15,609 nt of DNA from an uncultured Alphaproteobacteria bacterium (GCA_902567145.1 CACFLM010000015.1:1-15609), one strand, 5' to 3'. Shown: positions 1-8,001, numbered from the stretch's first letter. Translations and numbers: made by a program. Notes: generated by a model from the sequence alone, not told the origin.

Positions 1-137
1 GATTATATTCACTATTATTTACTACTTTTGTTTTATAGGTCATCTATATAACAATCTTGAAATTTAATCAAAAAGTACATCAGTTATAGATTACTATAAA
101 TACTTTGCTTTTAAGTAAAATATTTTTTTTTAATCTT
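1..137. other. AT-rich intergenic edge, no gene seen
   Basis: No convincing coding region: frames on both strands close within a few dozen codons. Two short inverted repeats are present. TATAG at 34-38 pairs with CTATA at 44-48. TACTT at 101-105 pairs with AAGTA at 113-117 and is followed by a T run at about 123-131. The second has the layout of a weak intrinsic terminator for a rightward gene lying left of the window. It has no good T run in the leftward direction, so it is not an obvious terminator for the transporter gene that ends at 138. Confidence 0.5.
101..131 (+). terminator. possible weak intrinsic terminator (rightward)
   Basis: A 5-base-pair stem (TACTT 101-105, AAGTA 113-117) with a 7-base loop is followed after a few bases by a run of about nine T. 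The stem contains only one G-C pair and such patterns arise easily in DNA this AT-rich, so this is only a candidate. The gene it would serve is outside the window. Confidence 0.2.
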
Positions 138-1514
138 TCAGCCAGCGCCAAGAAATAACATTGCTCCACCATACAAAACTCCTGTAATTAAAAATATTAC
201 AAAGGTGTAACCCATTATTTGTCTCATATGTAATCCAGCAATTGCAAGAAGTGGTATAGTCCAGAAAGGTTGAATCATATTTGTCCATTGATCTCCATAA
301 GCAACCCCTAAAACTATAACGTATGGCTCTACGTTTAAATTTTTAGCCGCTTCTATCATTACAGGCCCTTGCACTGCCCACTGCCCTCCTCCAGATGGAA
401 TGAACATATTTACCAAGCCTCCAGATAGAAACGAATAAAATCCCAGAGTTTCAGATGATGAGATTTCTGAAATTTTTTGCGCAAATACATTTATTAAACC
501 TGTATCCGCCATTATTCCCATTATTCCAGCGTAAAAAGGGTACTGCAGTATTATTGGTCCAACCGTAATAGCTGCTTTGTTAACCAATTTTACATAGTGA
601 ATTGGTGAATTAGACAAAATCAAACCTAATCCTAAAAAAGTCCAACTTACCAAATTTAAATCCAGAGAAAATCCTTTCTGATAAAATACATATACAATAA
701 AAAATAACAAACAGAATCCAACAAATATGCTTATAAGCCTATTATTCTCAACTACTTGTGCAAAGTTTCTCTTATTGTTATTGAGATTATCTGTTTTATT
801 GTTTTTGCTTTCAAAGCGAAAAATATTAGGATCAATTTCCTTAATTTCTGAACTATTTGTTGGTCTCATTAAAGGATTTACAACTGTTATTATCAACAAT
901 GTTGTTAACGCTAGAGTTATATTAAAAGATGTAAAAATAGTTTCAGTAACAGGAATGATGCCAATTTTTTCAACTAAGGAATGACCATCAGAGGAGACAA
1001 ATAGAGCAGCAGACGATGAGTAACCCATATGCCAAATAACGTACCCCGAATATGCACAGGCTACTAATAAAGGATAATGTATTCTTATTCTTTTTTTAGT
1101 ACAACCTATTGCTACAAACTTTGAAATAATACCCCCAACAATTAACCCGAATGACCAGGCAAATAAACTTGCCATTCCAGAGATAAATGTAACCAATGCA
1201 TAAGCTTGAATTGAGGAATTTGGGTAAGAACCTATTTTGGATAAAATATTTTCAATTGGACTAGTATGCGCTAGTGCATGCGCTGTAATCATTATAATCG
1301 TAATTTGAGCTGTAAATGTAAAGAGTTTAGGTAAGCCGTTACCCCAAGCTTCTAAAGTTTGAACAACAGTTGAATCTGTATTAACAAGAGCTAAAACAAA
1401 TGTTAATACAGATAAAACAATTACAAAAATAAAAGCATCTGGATAGAATCTTTCAACTAATTTAACAAACGGTTTTGATAAACTATTAAAAATTCCAAGC
1501 TTTTGTGAAGACAT
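138..1514 (-). CDS. AtoE-type short-chain fatty acid transporter
   Basis: Predicted inner-membrane permease of 458 residues, a normal length for the AtoE/short-chain fatty acid transporter family. That family moves short carboxylates such as acetoacetate or butyrate. There are many hydrophobic segments, with clear ones near residues 25-45, 65-85, 105-135, 195-215, 260-280, 285-300, 320-340 and 435-455, and a hydrophilic cytoplasmic-type loop at about 215-257. Family-typical stretches are FIPSGGGQWAVQGP (371-384) and GDQWTNMIQPFW (407-418). It is the last gene of the mmsA cluster and starts 4 bases after the lactonase-like gene stops, so it is probably co-transcribed. Upstream there is only a distant, weak AGAAG. 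The stop is TGA. The family is well supported, but the substrate is unknown. Context suggests a C3-C5 acid feeding a semialdehyde pathway, which is inference. Confidence 0.9.
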   Translation of the reverse strand: MSSQKLGIFNSLSKPFVKLVERFYPDAFIFVIVLSVLTFVLALVNTDSTVVQTLEAWGNGLPKLFTFTAQITIIMITAHALAHTSPIENILSKIGSYPNSSIQAYALVTFISGMASLFAWSFGLIVGGIISKFVAIGCTKKRIRIHYPLLVACAYSGYVIWHMGYSSSAALFVSSDGHSLVEKIGIIPVTETIFTSFNITLALTTLLIITVVNPLMRPTNSSEIKEIDPNIFRFESKNNKTDNLNNNKRNFAQVVENNRLISIFVGFCLLFFIVYVFYQKGFSLDLNLVSWTFLGLGLILSNSPIHYVKLVNKAAITVGPIILQYPFYAGIMGIMADTGLINVFAQKISEISSSETLGFYSFLSGGLVNMFIPSGGGQWAVQGPVMIEAAKNLNVEPYVIVLGVAYGDQWTNMIQPFWTIPLLAIAGLHMRQIMGYTFVIFLITGVLYGGAMLFLGAG

Positions 1515-1518
1515 TTGA

Positions 1519-2400
1519 TTATTTAACTTCTAGTGCAATAACCTTTCCCTCAGCCATAATTGGAATGATTACTAAATTTTTATCAAGAATTACTTCGTGA
1601 TCTGCAGCACCTTTGCCTACTTCTGCAATAACCTTGAATTTTCCATTTTTCTTAATTCTATATAATTTTGCACCAGTCCAGTCAGTTACAAAATAGGCAC
1701 CTTTACCATCAGATTCTATACCGTCTAAATTACCAATTGGTTTTTTTCCAAGGTCCTTTATTTTTTTTGTATGAATATTGATACTTTTTAGGCTCCCTTT
1801 GAGTTCTGGAGTTCCCCAACCTTCCATTACAGCGCCCCAACTTCCAACAATAAGATTTCCTTCATCATCATCTATATGAATACCATTTGGAGCTAAACCT
1901 GGGCTATAAAACCACGCAGGTAATTGTCCGAATTGATTTAATCTATAAATAGTGTCGTTATAAGTATCGCCTACATAAACATTACCGTATTTGTCTGCAG
2001 TAACGTCATTCATACATACTGAGCCGTAGCCTTTATATTTATTTAAGATTTTACCGTTTTCTATATCTACCTCTACAAGTTCATCAATATCAGCTATATA
2101 TAGTTTATCTTTACTAATAGTTAGACCCTTGGGTGCGTTTAATTTATCGATCCATTTTTTTTCAATAATGGTTCCATCTAATCCAATTTTTGATATGTAA
2201 CCAGTCCCATCTTTATTAAATGGATGATCAGTTATATTTGATACATAGAGAACATCATTTTTTGAATCATAAATAACAGATTCTGGAAGTTCAAAAACCT
2301 TTTCGGTCTCCCAAACTATTTCCATATGACCATCTGAATAAGCAAATTTATCTGTAAAATTAAGAGAAATCATTGCTAAGATAATTAGTAATTTTTTCAT
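1519..2400 (-). CDS. secreted SMP-30/gluconolactonase-like beta-propeller protein
   Basis: A 293-residue protein of the SMP-30/gluconolactonase/LRE type, whose known members are metal-dependent lactonases or esterases on a six-bladed propeller. An N-terminal signal peptide is visible: MKK, then a hydrophobic core to about residue 15, with a plausible cleavage site after A20-Y21-S22. Action in the periplasm is therefore likely. The four positions that bind the divalent metal in this family appear conserved: E40 (LPES), N131 (MNDV), N172 (APNG) and D226 (NLDG). It lies between mmsA (13 bases upstream) and the AtoE-type transporter (4 bases downstream). It may hydrolyse a lactone or ester outside the cytoplasm to release an acid for import, which is inference. 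The start is well supported by AGGAGC at 2405-2410, the only strong Shine-Dalgarno sequence I found in the window. The substrate cannot be read from sequence. Confidence 0.82.
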   Translation of the reverse strand: MKKLLIILAMISLNFTDKFAYSDGHMEIVWETEKVFELPESVIYDSKNDVLYVSNITDHPFNKDGTGYISKIGLDGTIIEKKWIDKLNAPKGLTISKDKLYIADIDELVEVDIENGKILNKYKGYGSVCMNDVTADKYGNVYVGDTYNDTIYRLNQFGQLPAWFYSPGLAPNGIHIDDDEGNLIVGSWGAVMEGWGTPELKGSLKSINIHTKKIKDLGKKPIGNLDGIESDGKGAYFVTDWTGAKLYRIKKNGKFKVIAEVGKGAADHEVILDKNLVIIPIMAEGKVIALEVK

Positions 2401-2404
2401 TTTA

Positions 2405-2410
2405 GCTCCT
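2405..2410 (-). promoter_or_regulatory. strong Shine-Dalgarno of the lactonase-like gene
   Basis: Reading leftward, AGGAGC lies 4 bases before the ATG at 2400, within the 13-base gap after the mmsA stop. It fixes the start of the SMP-30-like gene. The other starts in this window have no comparable purine-rich site. Confidence 0.7.
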
Positions 2411-2413
2411 TTT

Positions 2414-3919
2414 TTATTGTTTGAAATTACTAGGCATTGATAAGTCTACTCCTTTTGATGAGCCAGATAAAGGCCATCTCTGAGTAATTGTTTTTCTTCG
2501 AGTGTAAAATCTAACACCATCCGGACCATATATATTTAGGTCACCAAATAGTGAATTTTTCCACCCTCCAAAACTGTGAAATGAAGATGGAACTGGTAAG
2601 GGAATATTTACTCCAACCATACCAATTTCTACATTTTCAGAGAAAGATCTTGCTTTTTCCCCACTACTTGTAAAAATACAACATCCATTTCCAAATTTAT
2701 TATTGTTAATTAAATTTATAGCTTGATTTGTTTCATTAACTTCAATTACTTGCAATACTGGTCCAAAAATTTCATTTTGATATGAAATCATATTAGAATT
2801 TACATTATCAATTATAGTGGGACCTAAAAAATAACCATTATTAGAGTTTTTTCTTTTGATTGAGTTTCTCCCATCAATTAGCACTCTAGCTCCTTCTTCT
2901 TCTGACATTTTTATATAATTCTTCACTGATTCTAAATGTTCCTTAGAGACTAAGGGACCAAAACTGTTTGAATTAAGATTATCAAGTCCGAATTTTAATT
3001 TATTTACCTTTTCTTGAAGACTTTCTAAAAATTTCTCTTTTACACTTGAAACTACAACGGCAACTGAAAGTGCCATACAACGCTGCCCCGATGAACCAAA
3101 TGCAGCAGATATCAATTGGTCTGTAGTATAATCAATATCTGCATCAGGAAGAACTAATGCATGATTTTTTGCTCCTCCAAGTGCTTGACACCTTTTTCCA
3201 GAAACTGCAGATAATTCGTAAATACTTTTAGCAACAGGAGTCGATCCAACAAAACTTACTGCTTTTACTCTTTCATCTTTTATTAAATTATTAACAACAG
3301 ATTTGTTTCCATTTAATAAATTTAGTAAGCCCTTAGGAGCTTTAGTTTGATTGAAAAGTTCAACTATTAGCATTGAAGCAAGAGGATCTTTTTCGGAAGG
3401 TTTTAAAATAAATGAATTCCCAGTTGCAATAGCTAGAGGAAACATCCACAGAGGGACCATTGCTGGAAAATTAAACGGAGTTATCCCTAAAACCACGCCT
3501 AAGGGTGAAAACTCACTCCAAGAGTCAACGGAAGTGCTAATATTTTTATTAAACTCCCCTTTAAGTATTTCACCTAAGCCACAGGCATACTCAACATTTT
3601 CAATGCCTCTTCTAACCTCACCAACTGCGTCGTCATGAACTTTACCAAGATCTTTACTAATGGTTTTAGCTATTTTATCTATATTTTTTTCTAATAAAAC
3701 CTTATATTCGAAGAGTATTGATGATCGTTTAGCAATAGAGTAATTTTTCCATTCATTAAAAGCTTCTACAGAACTTATTAAAGTTTTTTCAATTGTAGCT
3801 TTAGAGGCATTTGAAATTGAAGATATTATTTTTCCAGTCGAGGGGTTAAAAATATCCATATGCTTCTCTGAGTCATACTCAGACTTCCCATTTACAATAT
3901 GTCCTAAATTTTTGGTCAT
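2414..3919 (-). CDS. mmsA: methylmalonate-semialdehyde dehydrogenase (CoA-acylating)
   Basis: Predicted cytoplasmic NAD-dependent enzyme that converts (methyl)malonate semialdehyde plus CoA to propionyl-CoA or acetyl-CoA with loss of CO2. The reaction occurs in valine, beta-alanine, myo-inositol and 3-hydroxypropionate/DMSP breakdown. At 501 residues it has the usual MmsA length. MmsA-type signatures are ITPFNFPAMVPLWMFP (146-161), KPSEKDP with Lys173, FVGS (223-226), the LGGAKNH segment (247-253) in place of the ELGG found in most aldehyde dehydrogenases, and GQRCM with catalytic Cys281. The missing general-base Glu in that segment is normal for this CoA-dependent subfamily. It is first in a leftward cluster with a secreted lactonase-like protein and an AtoE transporter, and divergent from a LysR regulator. 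No 3-hydroxyisobutyrate dehydrogenase or acyl-CoA genes are adjacent, so the feeding pathway is open. Confidence 0.92.
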   Translation of the reverse strand: MTKNLGHIVNGKSEYDSEKHMDIFNPSTGKIISSISNASKATIEKTLISSVEAFNEWKNYSIAKRSSILFEYKVLLEKNIDKIAKTISKDLGKVHDDAVGEVRRGIENVEYACGLGEILKGEFNKNISTSVDSWSEFSPLGVVLGITPFNFPAMVPLWMFPLAIATGNSFILKPSEKDPLASMLIVELFNQTKAPKGLLNLLNGNKSVVNNLIKDERVKAVSFVGSTPVAKSIYELSAVSGKRCQALGGAKNHALVLPDADIDYTTDQLISAAFGSSGQRCMALSVAVVVSSVKEKFLESLQEKVNKLKFGLDNLNSNSFGPLVSKEHLESVKNYIKMSEEEGARVLIDGRNSIKRKNSNNGYFLGPTIIDNVNSNMISYQNEIFGPVLQVIEVNETNQAINLINNNKFGNGCCIFTSSGEKARSFSENVEIGMVGVNIPLPVPSSFHSFGGWKNSLFGDLNIYGPDGVRFYTRRKTITQRWPLSGSSKGVDLSMPSNFKQ

Positions 3920-3942
3920 TAGATACTAAATTATATAAATTA

Positions 3943-3957
3943 ATTTGCATTACAAAT
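3943..3957. promoter_or_regulatory. candidate LysR-type binding site (T-N11-A palindrome)
   Basis: ATTTG (3943-3947), five bases, then CAAAT (3953-3957) form a perfect 5+5 dyad that contains the T-N11-A core typical of LysR-type regulator sites. It abuts the rightward TATAAT at 3957-3962, so bound regulator could block its own gene. It also sits just upstream of a leftward -10 candidate for mmsA. Its position in the regulator's own divergent spacer is the main support; binding is inferred. Confidence 0.5.
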
Positions 3958-3975
3958 ATAATTTATGAATTATAA

Positions 3976-3993
3976 AAATGCAAAAAAGCATTT
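3976..3993. repeat. second inverted repeat in the mmsA/lysR spacer
   Basis: AAATGC (3976-3981) and GCATTT (3988-3993) are perfect 6-base inverted arms around six A residues. The spacing (T-N10-A in the core) is one short of the usual LysR box. It may be a second, weaker regulator contact, a hairpin in the regulator mRNA leader, or chance. Confidence 0.4.
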
Positions 3994-4024
3994 ATAAATT
4001 TTTTATTTAAGCTAATATTAAAAT

Positions 4025-4909
4025 ATGTTTAATTGGAATGACATAAACTCTTTTCTCACACTTTCAAGATGTTCTAAATTAAATGTAGCCTCAAAAAAAT
4101 TAAAAGTTGAATCGACCACCATTGCTAGAAGAATTTCTAGACTTGAAAATAATTTAGGTTCTGATTTATTTAGCAAATCTCCTAAAGGCTATATATTGAC
4201 TGAGAAAGGGATAGAATTAGTTAGATATGCTGAAAAGATTGAAAATGAGATATTTGGAATCAATGATAAATTTTTGAAATCTAACCCTAAAATAAGAGGT
4301 AAGGTTAGGATAAGCGTTGGTGAAGGTTTAGGTGTTGAAATAATAAGTAAATATTTAAATAAATTTTATAAAAAATTTCCAGAAATTGAAATTGAATTAC
4401 TTGCAGATACTAAATCTAGGAGTTTATCTAATCATGAAGCTGATATTTTAATATCATTATCTAGACCAAAGAAAGGTAGATTGTTTTCATGGAAATTATG
4501 TGATTATCATGTCAAACTTTATGGTTCAAAAAAATATAAAAAAGGCCTTCAAAATATTTTAAGTTTAAAAGATCTTTCAAGCCATAGTTTTGTAAGTTAT
4601 GTTGATGAATTAATTGAATTTCCAGAATTAAATTATCTAAAAGAAATCAATAAAAATCTTAATGTAATTTTTTCAAGCAATAGTCTAAGATCACAATTAC
4701 AAGCTGTAAAAAATGGAGTTGGATTAGGACTCCTTCATTCATTTATTGCAAAAAAAGAAAATGACCTTATACCCGTACTAACAAATTATATAAATATTAA
4801 GAGGGAGTATTGGATAGTTGTACATGAAAATTTACACAACCTGCAGAGAATTAAAGCTGTAACAACTTTCTTAACCGAGGTTTTAAATATTGAAAAAAAT
4901 AATTTTTAA
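4025..4909 (+). CDS. LysR-family transcriptional regulator
   Basis: A 294-residue protein of normal LysR length. The N-terminal winged helix-turn-helix spans about residues 4-62. Recognisable features are NSFLTLSRCSKLNVASKKL, followed by STTIARRISRLENNLGSDLF, and a wing ending KGYILTEKG. Residues from about 90 to the C-terminus fit the type-2 periplasmic-binding-protein-like effector domain, including a KVRISVGEGLG segment. It is divergent from mmsA and shares a spacer with a T-N11-A palindrome, so it most likely controls the mmsA-lactonase-transporter cluster and its own gene. The effector is unknown; a pathway intermediate would be usual for the family. Its stop lies 6 bases from the stop of the converging MBL-fold gene. 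It could also act on genes elsewhere. Confidence 0.9.
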   Translation: MFNWNDINSFLTLSRCSKLNVASKKLKVESTTIARRISRLENNLGSDLFSKSPKGYILTEKGIELVRYAEKIENEIFGINDKFLKSNPKIRGKVRISVGEGLGVEIISKYLNKFYKKFPEIEIELLADTKSRSLSNHEADILISLSRPKKGRLFSWKLCDYHVKLYGSKKYKKGLQNILSLKDLSSHSFVSYVDELIEFPELNYLKEINKNLNVIFSSNSLRSQLQAVKNGVGLGLLHSFIAKKENDLIPVLTNYINIKREYWIVVHENLHNLQRIKAVTTFLTEVLNIEKNNF

Positions 4910-4913
4910 TATT
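4886..4913. terminator. possible bidirectional AT-only terminator hairpin
   Basis: AATATT (4886-4891), a single G, then AAAAA can pair with TTTTTAATATT (4903-4913), leaving a small A/T loop and one bulged G. It straddles the lysR stop codon and ends just before the stop of the converging gene at 4916. Its position between convergent genes suits a shared terminator, but the stem has no G-C pair. Confidence 0.3.
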
Positions 4914-4915
4914 AG

Positions 4916-5692
4916 TCAAATAATTAATTTTAACCCATCATATGCAGCTTGACAATTATTTGGTAAAATTGAATTTATGTGATCGTAATCAACTTCATAA
5001 CTCATATGAGTTAAAATAGTTCTTTTAGGTTTTATTAACTTTATCCATTTCATAACTTTATCAAAATGTGCATGAGATTTGTGTGGTTCAAATCTCAGGC
5101 AATCGACTATCCACAAATCTAAATCTTCTAGTTCTGAAAGGATATTTTCGCTAATATCAAAAACGTCTGATGAATATGCAAAGTTTTTAATTCTAAAACC
5201 AGTAGACTCTCCAAAGCCATGATCTTGCTGAAAACTTAGTATTTCAAGATCTTGTATTTTGAATAATCCATCTATTTCATTAGGTATCAAACAAGGTTTA
5301 TAATAAAACCCTTTTGCTTTTGGAGAAAGTTCCTCAAAAACATAGGAAAATCTGCTTTTAATTTCTTTAATGTTTTCTTTTGTGGCGTACATATTCAGAT
5401 CTTTTTTCATTATTACATTTAAAAATCTAAAATCATCAATTCCGTTAATGTGGTCTGCGTGACAGTGAGTTATTAAAACAGCATCAAGGTTTCTTACATC
5501 AGCATTAAGAAGTTGTTGTCTTAAATCTGGCGTAGCATCGACTAATAATGCTAGCTTATCTGTTTTAATTAAGACCGAAGATCTTAATCTTCTATTTTTA
5601 GGATTATTTGGGTTGCATTTACCCCAATTATTTCCTATCGCAGGAACACCGGAAGAACTTCCACAACCCAAAATTGTAATTTCAATTTTCAT
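4916..5692 (-). CDS. PhnP-like metallo-beta-lactamase-fold hydrolase
   Basis: A cytoplasmic metal-dependent hydrolase of 258 residues from the chosen start. The fold begins at once with ITILGCGSSSGVP, followed by VDATPDLRQQ (51-60), the metal-binding motif HCHADH (76-81) and later YSSDVFD and HAHFDKV segments. This resembles the COG1235/PhnP group (cyclic-phosphodiesterase-like). Because phosphonate genes are absent, the phnP name is not warranted. The open frame extends to 5755, but the 21 extra residues precede the conserved fold and lie inside tatD. The internal ATG at 5690-5692 gives an 11-base overlap with the tatD stop, matching the other junctions here. The tatD-MBL pairing recurs in Alphaproteobacteria, with no agreed function that I can cite. 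It is the last gene of the nine-gene run. Confidence 0.83.
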   Translation of the reverse strand: MKIEITILGCGSSSGVPAIGNNWGKCNPNNPKNRRLRSSVLIKTDKLALLVDATPDLRQQLLNADVRNLDAVLITHCHADHINGIDDFRFLNVIMKKDLNMYATKENIKEIKSRFSYVFEELSPKAKGFYYKPCLIPNEIDGLFKIQDLEILSFQQDHGFGESTGFRIKNFAYSSDVFDISENILSELEDLDLWIVDCLRFEPHKSHAHFDKVMKWIKLIKPKRTILTHMSYEVDYDHINSILPNNCQAAYDGLKLII

Positions 5693-6488
5693 TTCTTGCT
5701 TTTGAGAAAAGTTTAAAAAAATTGTTTGTTGTTTGTTCTGCAACTTTTTCAACATTTATATTTTTTGTCTTTGCTATTTGCTCTAAAGTATATTTCGTAA
5801 ATGCTGGTTCATTTCTTTTACCTCTGTTTGGAACTGGCGCAAGATATGGTGAATCTGTTTCAACAAGTATCCTATCTAAAGGAACATAATTAACAATTTT
5901 TCTAAGATCATCTGATTTTTTAAATGTAATTATACCAGAGAATGAAATATATAAACCTAGATCAAGAGCACATTTTGCTAAGGTTTTTCCAGAGGAGAAA
6001 CAATGGATTAATCCTTTTGCCTTATGACTAGTTACAAATCTTTTTAAACAAAATATAGTTTCTTTGTCAGCATCCCTAGTATGAACTATTAAAGGAGATT
6101 GAGTTAGACCAGAGACTTCAACATGAGTTTCAAAATAATCAATTTGGTTTTTTTTATTATCAAAATTTCTAAATAAATCTAATCCTGTTTCACCTATTCC
6201 TATGACTTTTTTTTTTGATAAATTCAATTCTAAAATCTCTTTTAATTTGTCGATCTTTTTAGCATCAATATCCTTTGGTACATTATTAGGATGAACACCA
6301 GTTGTACACCATATGTTTTCAAAGTTATTTACAATTTTATGAATTTTACTAAATCTTTCAAGATCTACAGAAATACTTAGCATATACTTAACTCCACTAA
6401 GTCTTGCGTTTATTATAATCTTATCTAGATCGTGCGCAAAATCATCAAAATCAAGATGACAATGAGAATCAACTATTTTATTTTTCAT
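5682..6488 (-). CDS. tatD: TatD-family metal-dependent DNase/hydrolase
   Basis: A 268-residue TIM-barrel amidohydrolase-superfamily protein of typical TatD length. Family members include Mg-dependent 3'-5' exonucleases linked to DNA repair and turnover. Metal-site positions are all visible: H9 and H11 in DSHCHLD, E100 in GIGETGLD, H136 in IVHTRDAD, H162 in IHCFSSG and D212 in ETDSPYLAP. The ATG (6486-6488) overlaps the metG stop by 11 bases, and its own TGA overlaps the next gene by 11 bases, so translation is probably coupled. It lies directly after metG, as in many Alphaproteobacteria. Whether it acts mainly as a nuclease or has another hydrolytic role is not settled by sequence. Confidence 0.92.
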   Translation of the reverse strand: MKNKIVDSHCHLDFDDFAHDLDKIIINARLSGVKYMLSISVDLERFSKIHKIVNNFENIWCTTGVHPNNVPKDIDAKKIDKLKEILELNLSKKKVIGIGETGLDLFRNFDNKKNQIDYFETHVEVSGLTQSPLIVHTRDADKETIFCLKRFVTSHKAKGLIHCFSSGKTLAKCALDLGLYISFSGIITFKKSDDLRKIVNYVPLDRILVETDSPYLAPVPNRGKRNEPAFTKYTLEQIAKTKNINVEKVAEQTTNNFFKLFSKARNEN

Positions 6489-8001
6489 ATCTGGGAAACA
6501 GTGGTTGAGGATTATTTAATTTATAACTTTTTTTCAATGAATGATCTCGTGTCAAATTTTCAAAATTTCTTGCTGTCTCTTCTATATTTAAAATATCCAG
6601 TATTTTTTTTGAAGCATTTGGAATAAATGGTTGAAGAACAATACCTATTATTCTAAAGCATTCAATTAATATTGATAGATCTTTTCCTGCTGTGTCTGGA
6701 CTAGTCTTAAACTTTTTCCATGGTTCGCATTGATCCATAAATTTATTTAATTCATCAATATATAAAAAAACCTCCTCTAAACATTTACTTATTTCAAAAT
6801 CTTTCATTTTCATTTTAATATTATTAATTAAATCATAGCCCTGTCTTAATTGTTTGTTATTACCTGACTCATCTTTAATTGAATAAGGAACTGAGTTATT
6901 GAAGTTTTTATTTAGGAACTTAGTTACCCTTTGAATCAGATTTCCAAGATTGTTTGATAAATCTGAATTAATTCTACTAATTAATGCTTTCTCAGAAAAA
7001 TCACCATCATTTCCTAATGGAACTTCTCGTAATAGAAAATATTTAAATTGGTCTAAACCAAACTTATCAATCATTTCATTAGGATCAACTGTATTACCAA
7101 GAGATTTTGAAATTTTTTTACCCTCATTAGTCCACCAACCATGAGCAAATATTGTTTTTGGTAATGGGTGATTTATCGCCATTAGCATTGCAGGCCAATA
7201 TACAGCATGAAATTTTAAAATATCTTTTCCAATAATATGAATACAGTTCTTCCAAAAATTTATTTTTTTTAAACTTATATTTGGATAACCAATAGATGTA
7301 AGATAATTAGTAAGTGCATCTATCCAGACATACATTATATGATTAGAATTTGGGACCTTTATTCCCCAATTAAAACTAGTTCTAGATACAGATAAATCCT
7401 TTAAACCAGATTTTACAAAACTTTTCACTTCATTCATTCTTGACTTAGGTTTAACAAAATTTGGATTCAATTCGTAAAATTTTAATAATTCATTCTCCCA
7501 AGAGGACAGTTTAAAGAAAAAACTGTCTTCTTCAATCCAATCAACTTTACTACCGTCTTTTGTCTTAAAAATATTATCTTCTTTGATTAATTCTTTTTCT
7601 TGATAAAAGGATTCATCCTTGACTGAATACCACCCTTTATAATTTCCTTTATAAATTTGATTTCTTTCAATTAATTTGTTCCAAAAAAATGATGCTGCAA
7701 TCTTATGTCTTTCTTCTGTTGTTCTTATAAAGTCTGTATTTTGGATCTGTAGCTTGGTAGTTAATTTATTAAAATTTTTTGAAACTTCATCAACAAAATC
7801 ATTTGGTGTTTTACCACTTTCTTTAGCTGCCTTTTCAACTTTAAGACCATGTTCATCAGTACCGGTGGTAAATAATACATCGTATCCTTCAAGTTTTCTA
7901 AATCTTGATATTGTGTCACATATAATTGAAGTATAAGCATGACCAATATGAGGTAAGTCATTAACGTAGAAAATTGGTGTTGTTATATATGTACTATTCA
8001 T
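6478..8001 (-). CDS. metG: methionyl-tRNA synthetase
   Basis: Class I aminoacyl-tRNA synthetase charging tRNA-Met, essential and cytoplasmic. From the chosen start it is 507 residues, the usual size of the short form without the C-terminal EMAP/tRNA-binding extension. HIGH motif HIGH is at 18-21 and the KMSKS variant KISKS at 296-300. FTTGTDEHG and the anticodon-domain segment around CEPWKKFK are also present. The insertion region (KGWYSVKDESFYQEKEL) lacks the cysteine pairs of zinc-binding MetRS, as in the MetG2-like group. The frame is open to 8058, but MNSTYITTPIFYVND is where MetRS homology begins. Starting at 8001 gives an 8-base overlap with the holB stop (ATGAATAG) instead of a 65-base one. 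No Shine-Dalgarno is seen, so coupling to holB translation is likely. Confidence 0.94.
   Translation of the reverse strand: MNSTYITTPIFYVNDLPHIGHAYTSIICDTISRFRKLEGYDVLFTTGTDEHGLKVEKAAKESGKTPNDFVDEVSKNFNKLTTKLQIQNTDFIRTTEERHKIAASFFWNKLIERNQIYKGNYKGWYSVKDESFYQEKELIKEDNIFKTKDGSKVDWIEEDSFFFKLSSWENELLKFYELNPNFVKPKSRMNEVKSFVKSGLKDLSVSRTSFNWGIKVPNSNHIMYVWIDALTNYLTSIGYPNISLKKINFWKNCIHIIGKDILKFHAVYWPAMLMAINHPLPKTIFAHGWWTNEGKKISKSLGNTVDPNEMIDKFGLDQFKYFLLREVPLGNDGDFSEKALISRINSDLSNNLGNLIQRVTKFLNKNFNNSVPYSIKDESGNNKQLRQGYDLINNIKMKMKDFEISKCLEEVFLYIDELNKFMDQCEPWKKFKTSPDTAGKDLSILIECFRIIGIVLQPFIPNASKKILDILNIEETARNFENLTRDHSLKKSYKLNNPQPLFPRYEK

Larger units (their letters stand above)
3920..4024. promoter_or_regulatory. 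divergent mmsA / lysR control region
   Basis: This 105-base, very AT-rich spacer lies between the leftward mmsA and the rightward lysR-type gene and must hold both promoters. TATAAT-like -10 candidates occur leftward at 3930-3935 and 3969-3974, and rightward at 3957-3962. No convincing -35 accompanies them, which would fit activator-dependent promoters but is also uninformative in such AT-rich DNA. Two inverted repeats inside it are listed separately. Confidence 0.6.

Noticed and set aside
34..48. TATAG/CTATA inverted repeat near the left edge
   Set aside because: Five AT-rich pairs with no T run or adjacent gene; expected by chance in this composition.
727..984. Rightward 85-codon frame inside the AtoE-type gene
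   Set aside because: It is antisense to a well-supported membrane protein, and its hydrophobic make-up mirrors the coding strand. No family features.
3351..3638. Rightward 95-codon frame inside mmsA
   Set aside because: Lies opposite conserved MmsA motifs; explained as a shadow of the real gene.
138..6488. Possible reassigned TGA codon, as in some reduced alphaproteobacterial genomes
   Set aside because: TGA ends the AtoE-type, tatD and MBL-fold genes at the expected lengths, and no gene needs TGA read as an amino acid.
7676..7936. Rightward 86-codon frame and a leftward frame at 7761-7961 inside metG
   Set aside because: Both sit on the MetRS N-terminal catalytic region, whose HIGH motif and GTDEHG segment fix the true frame.
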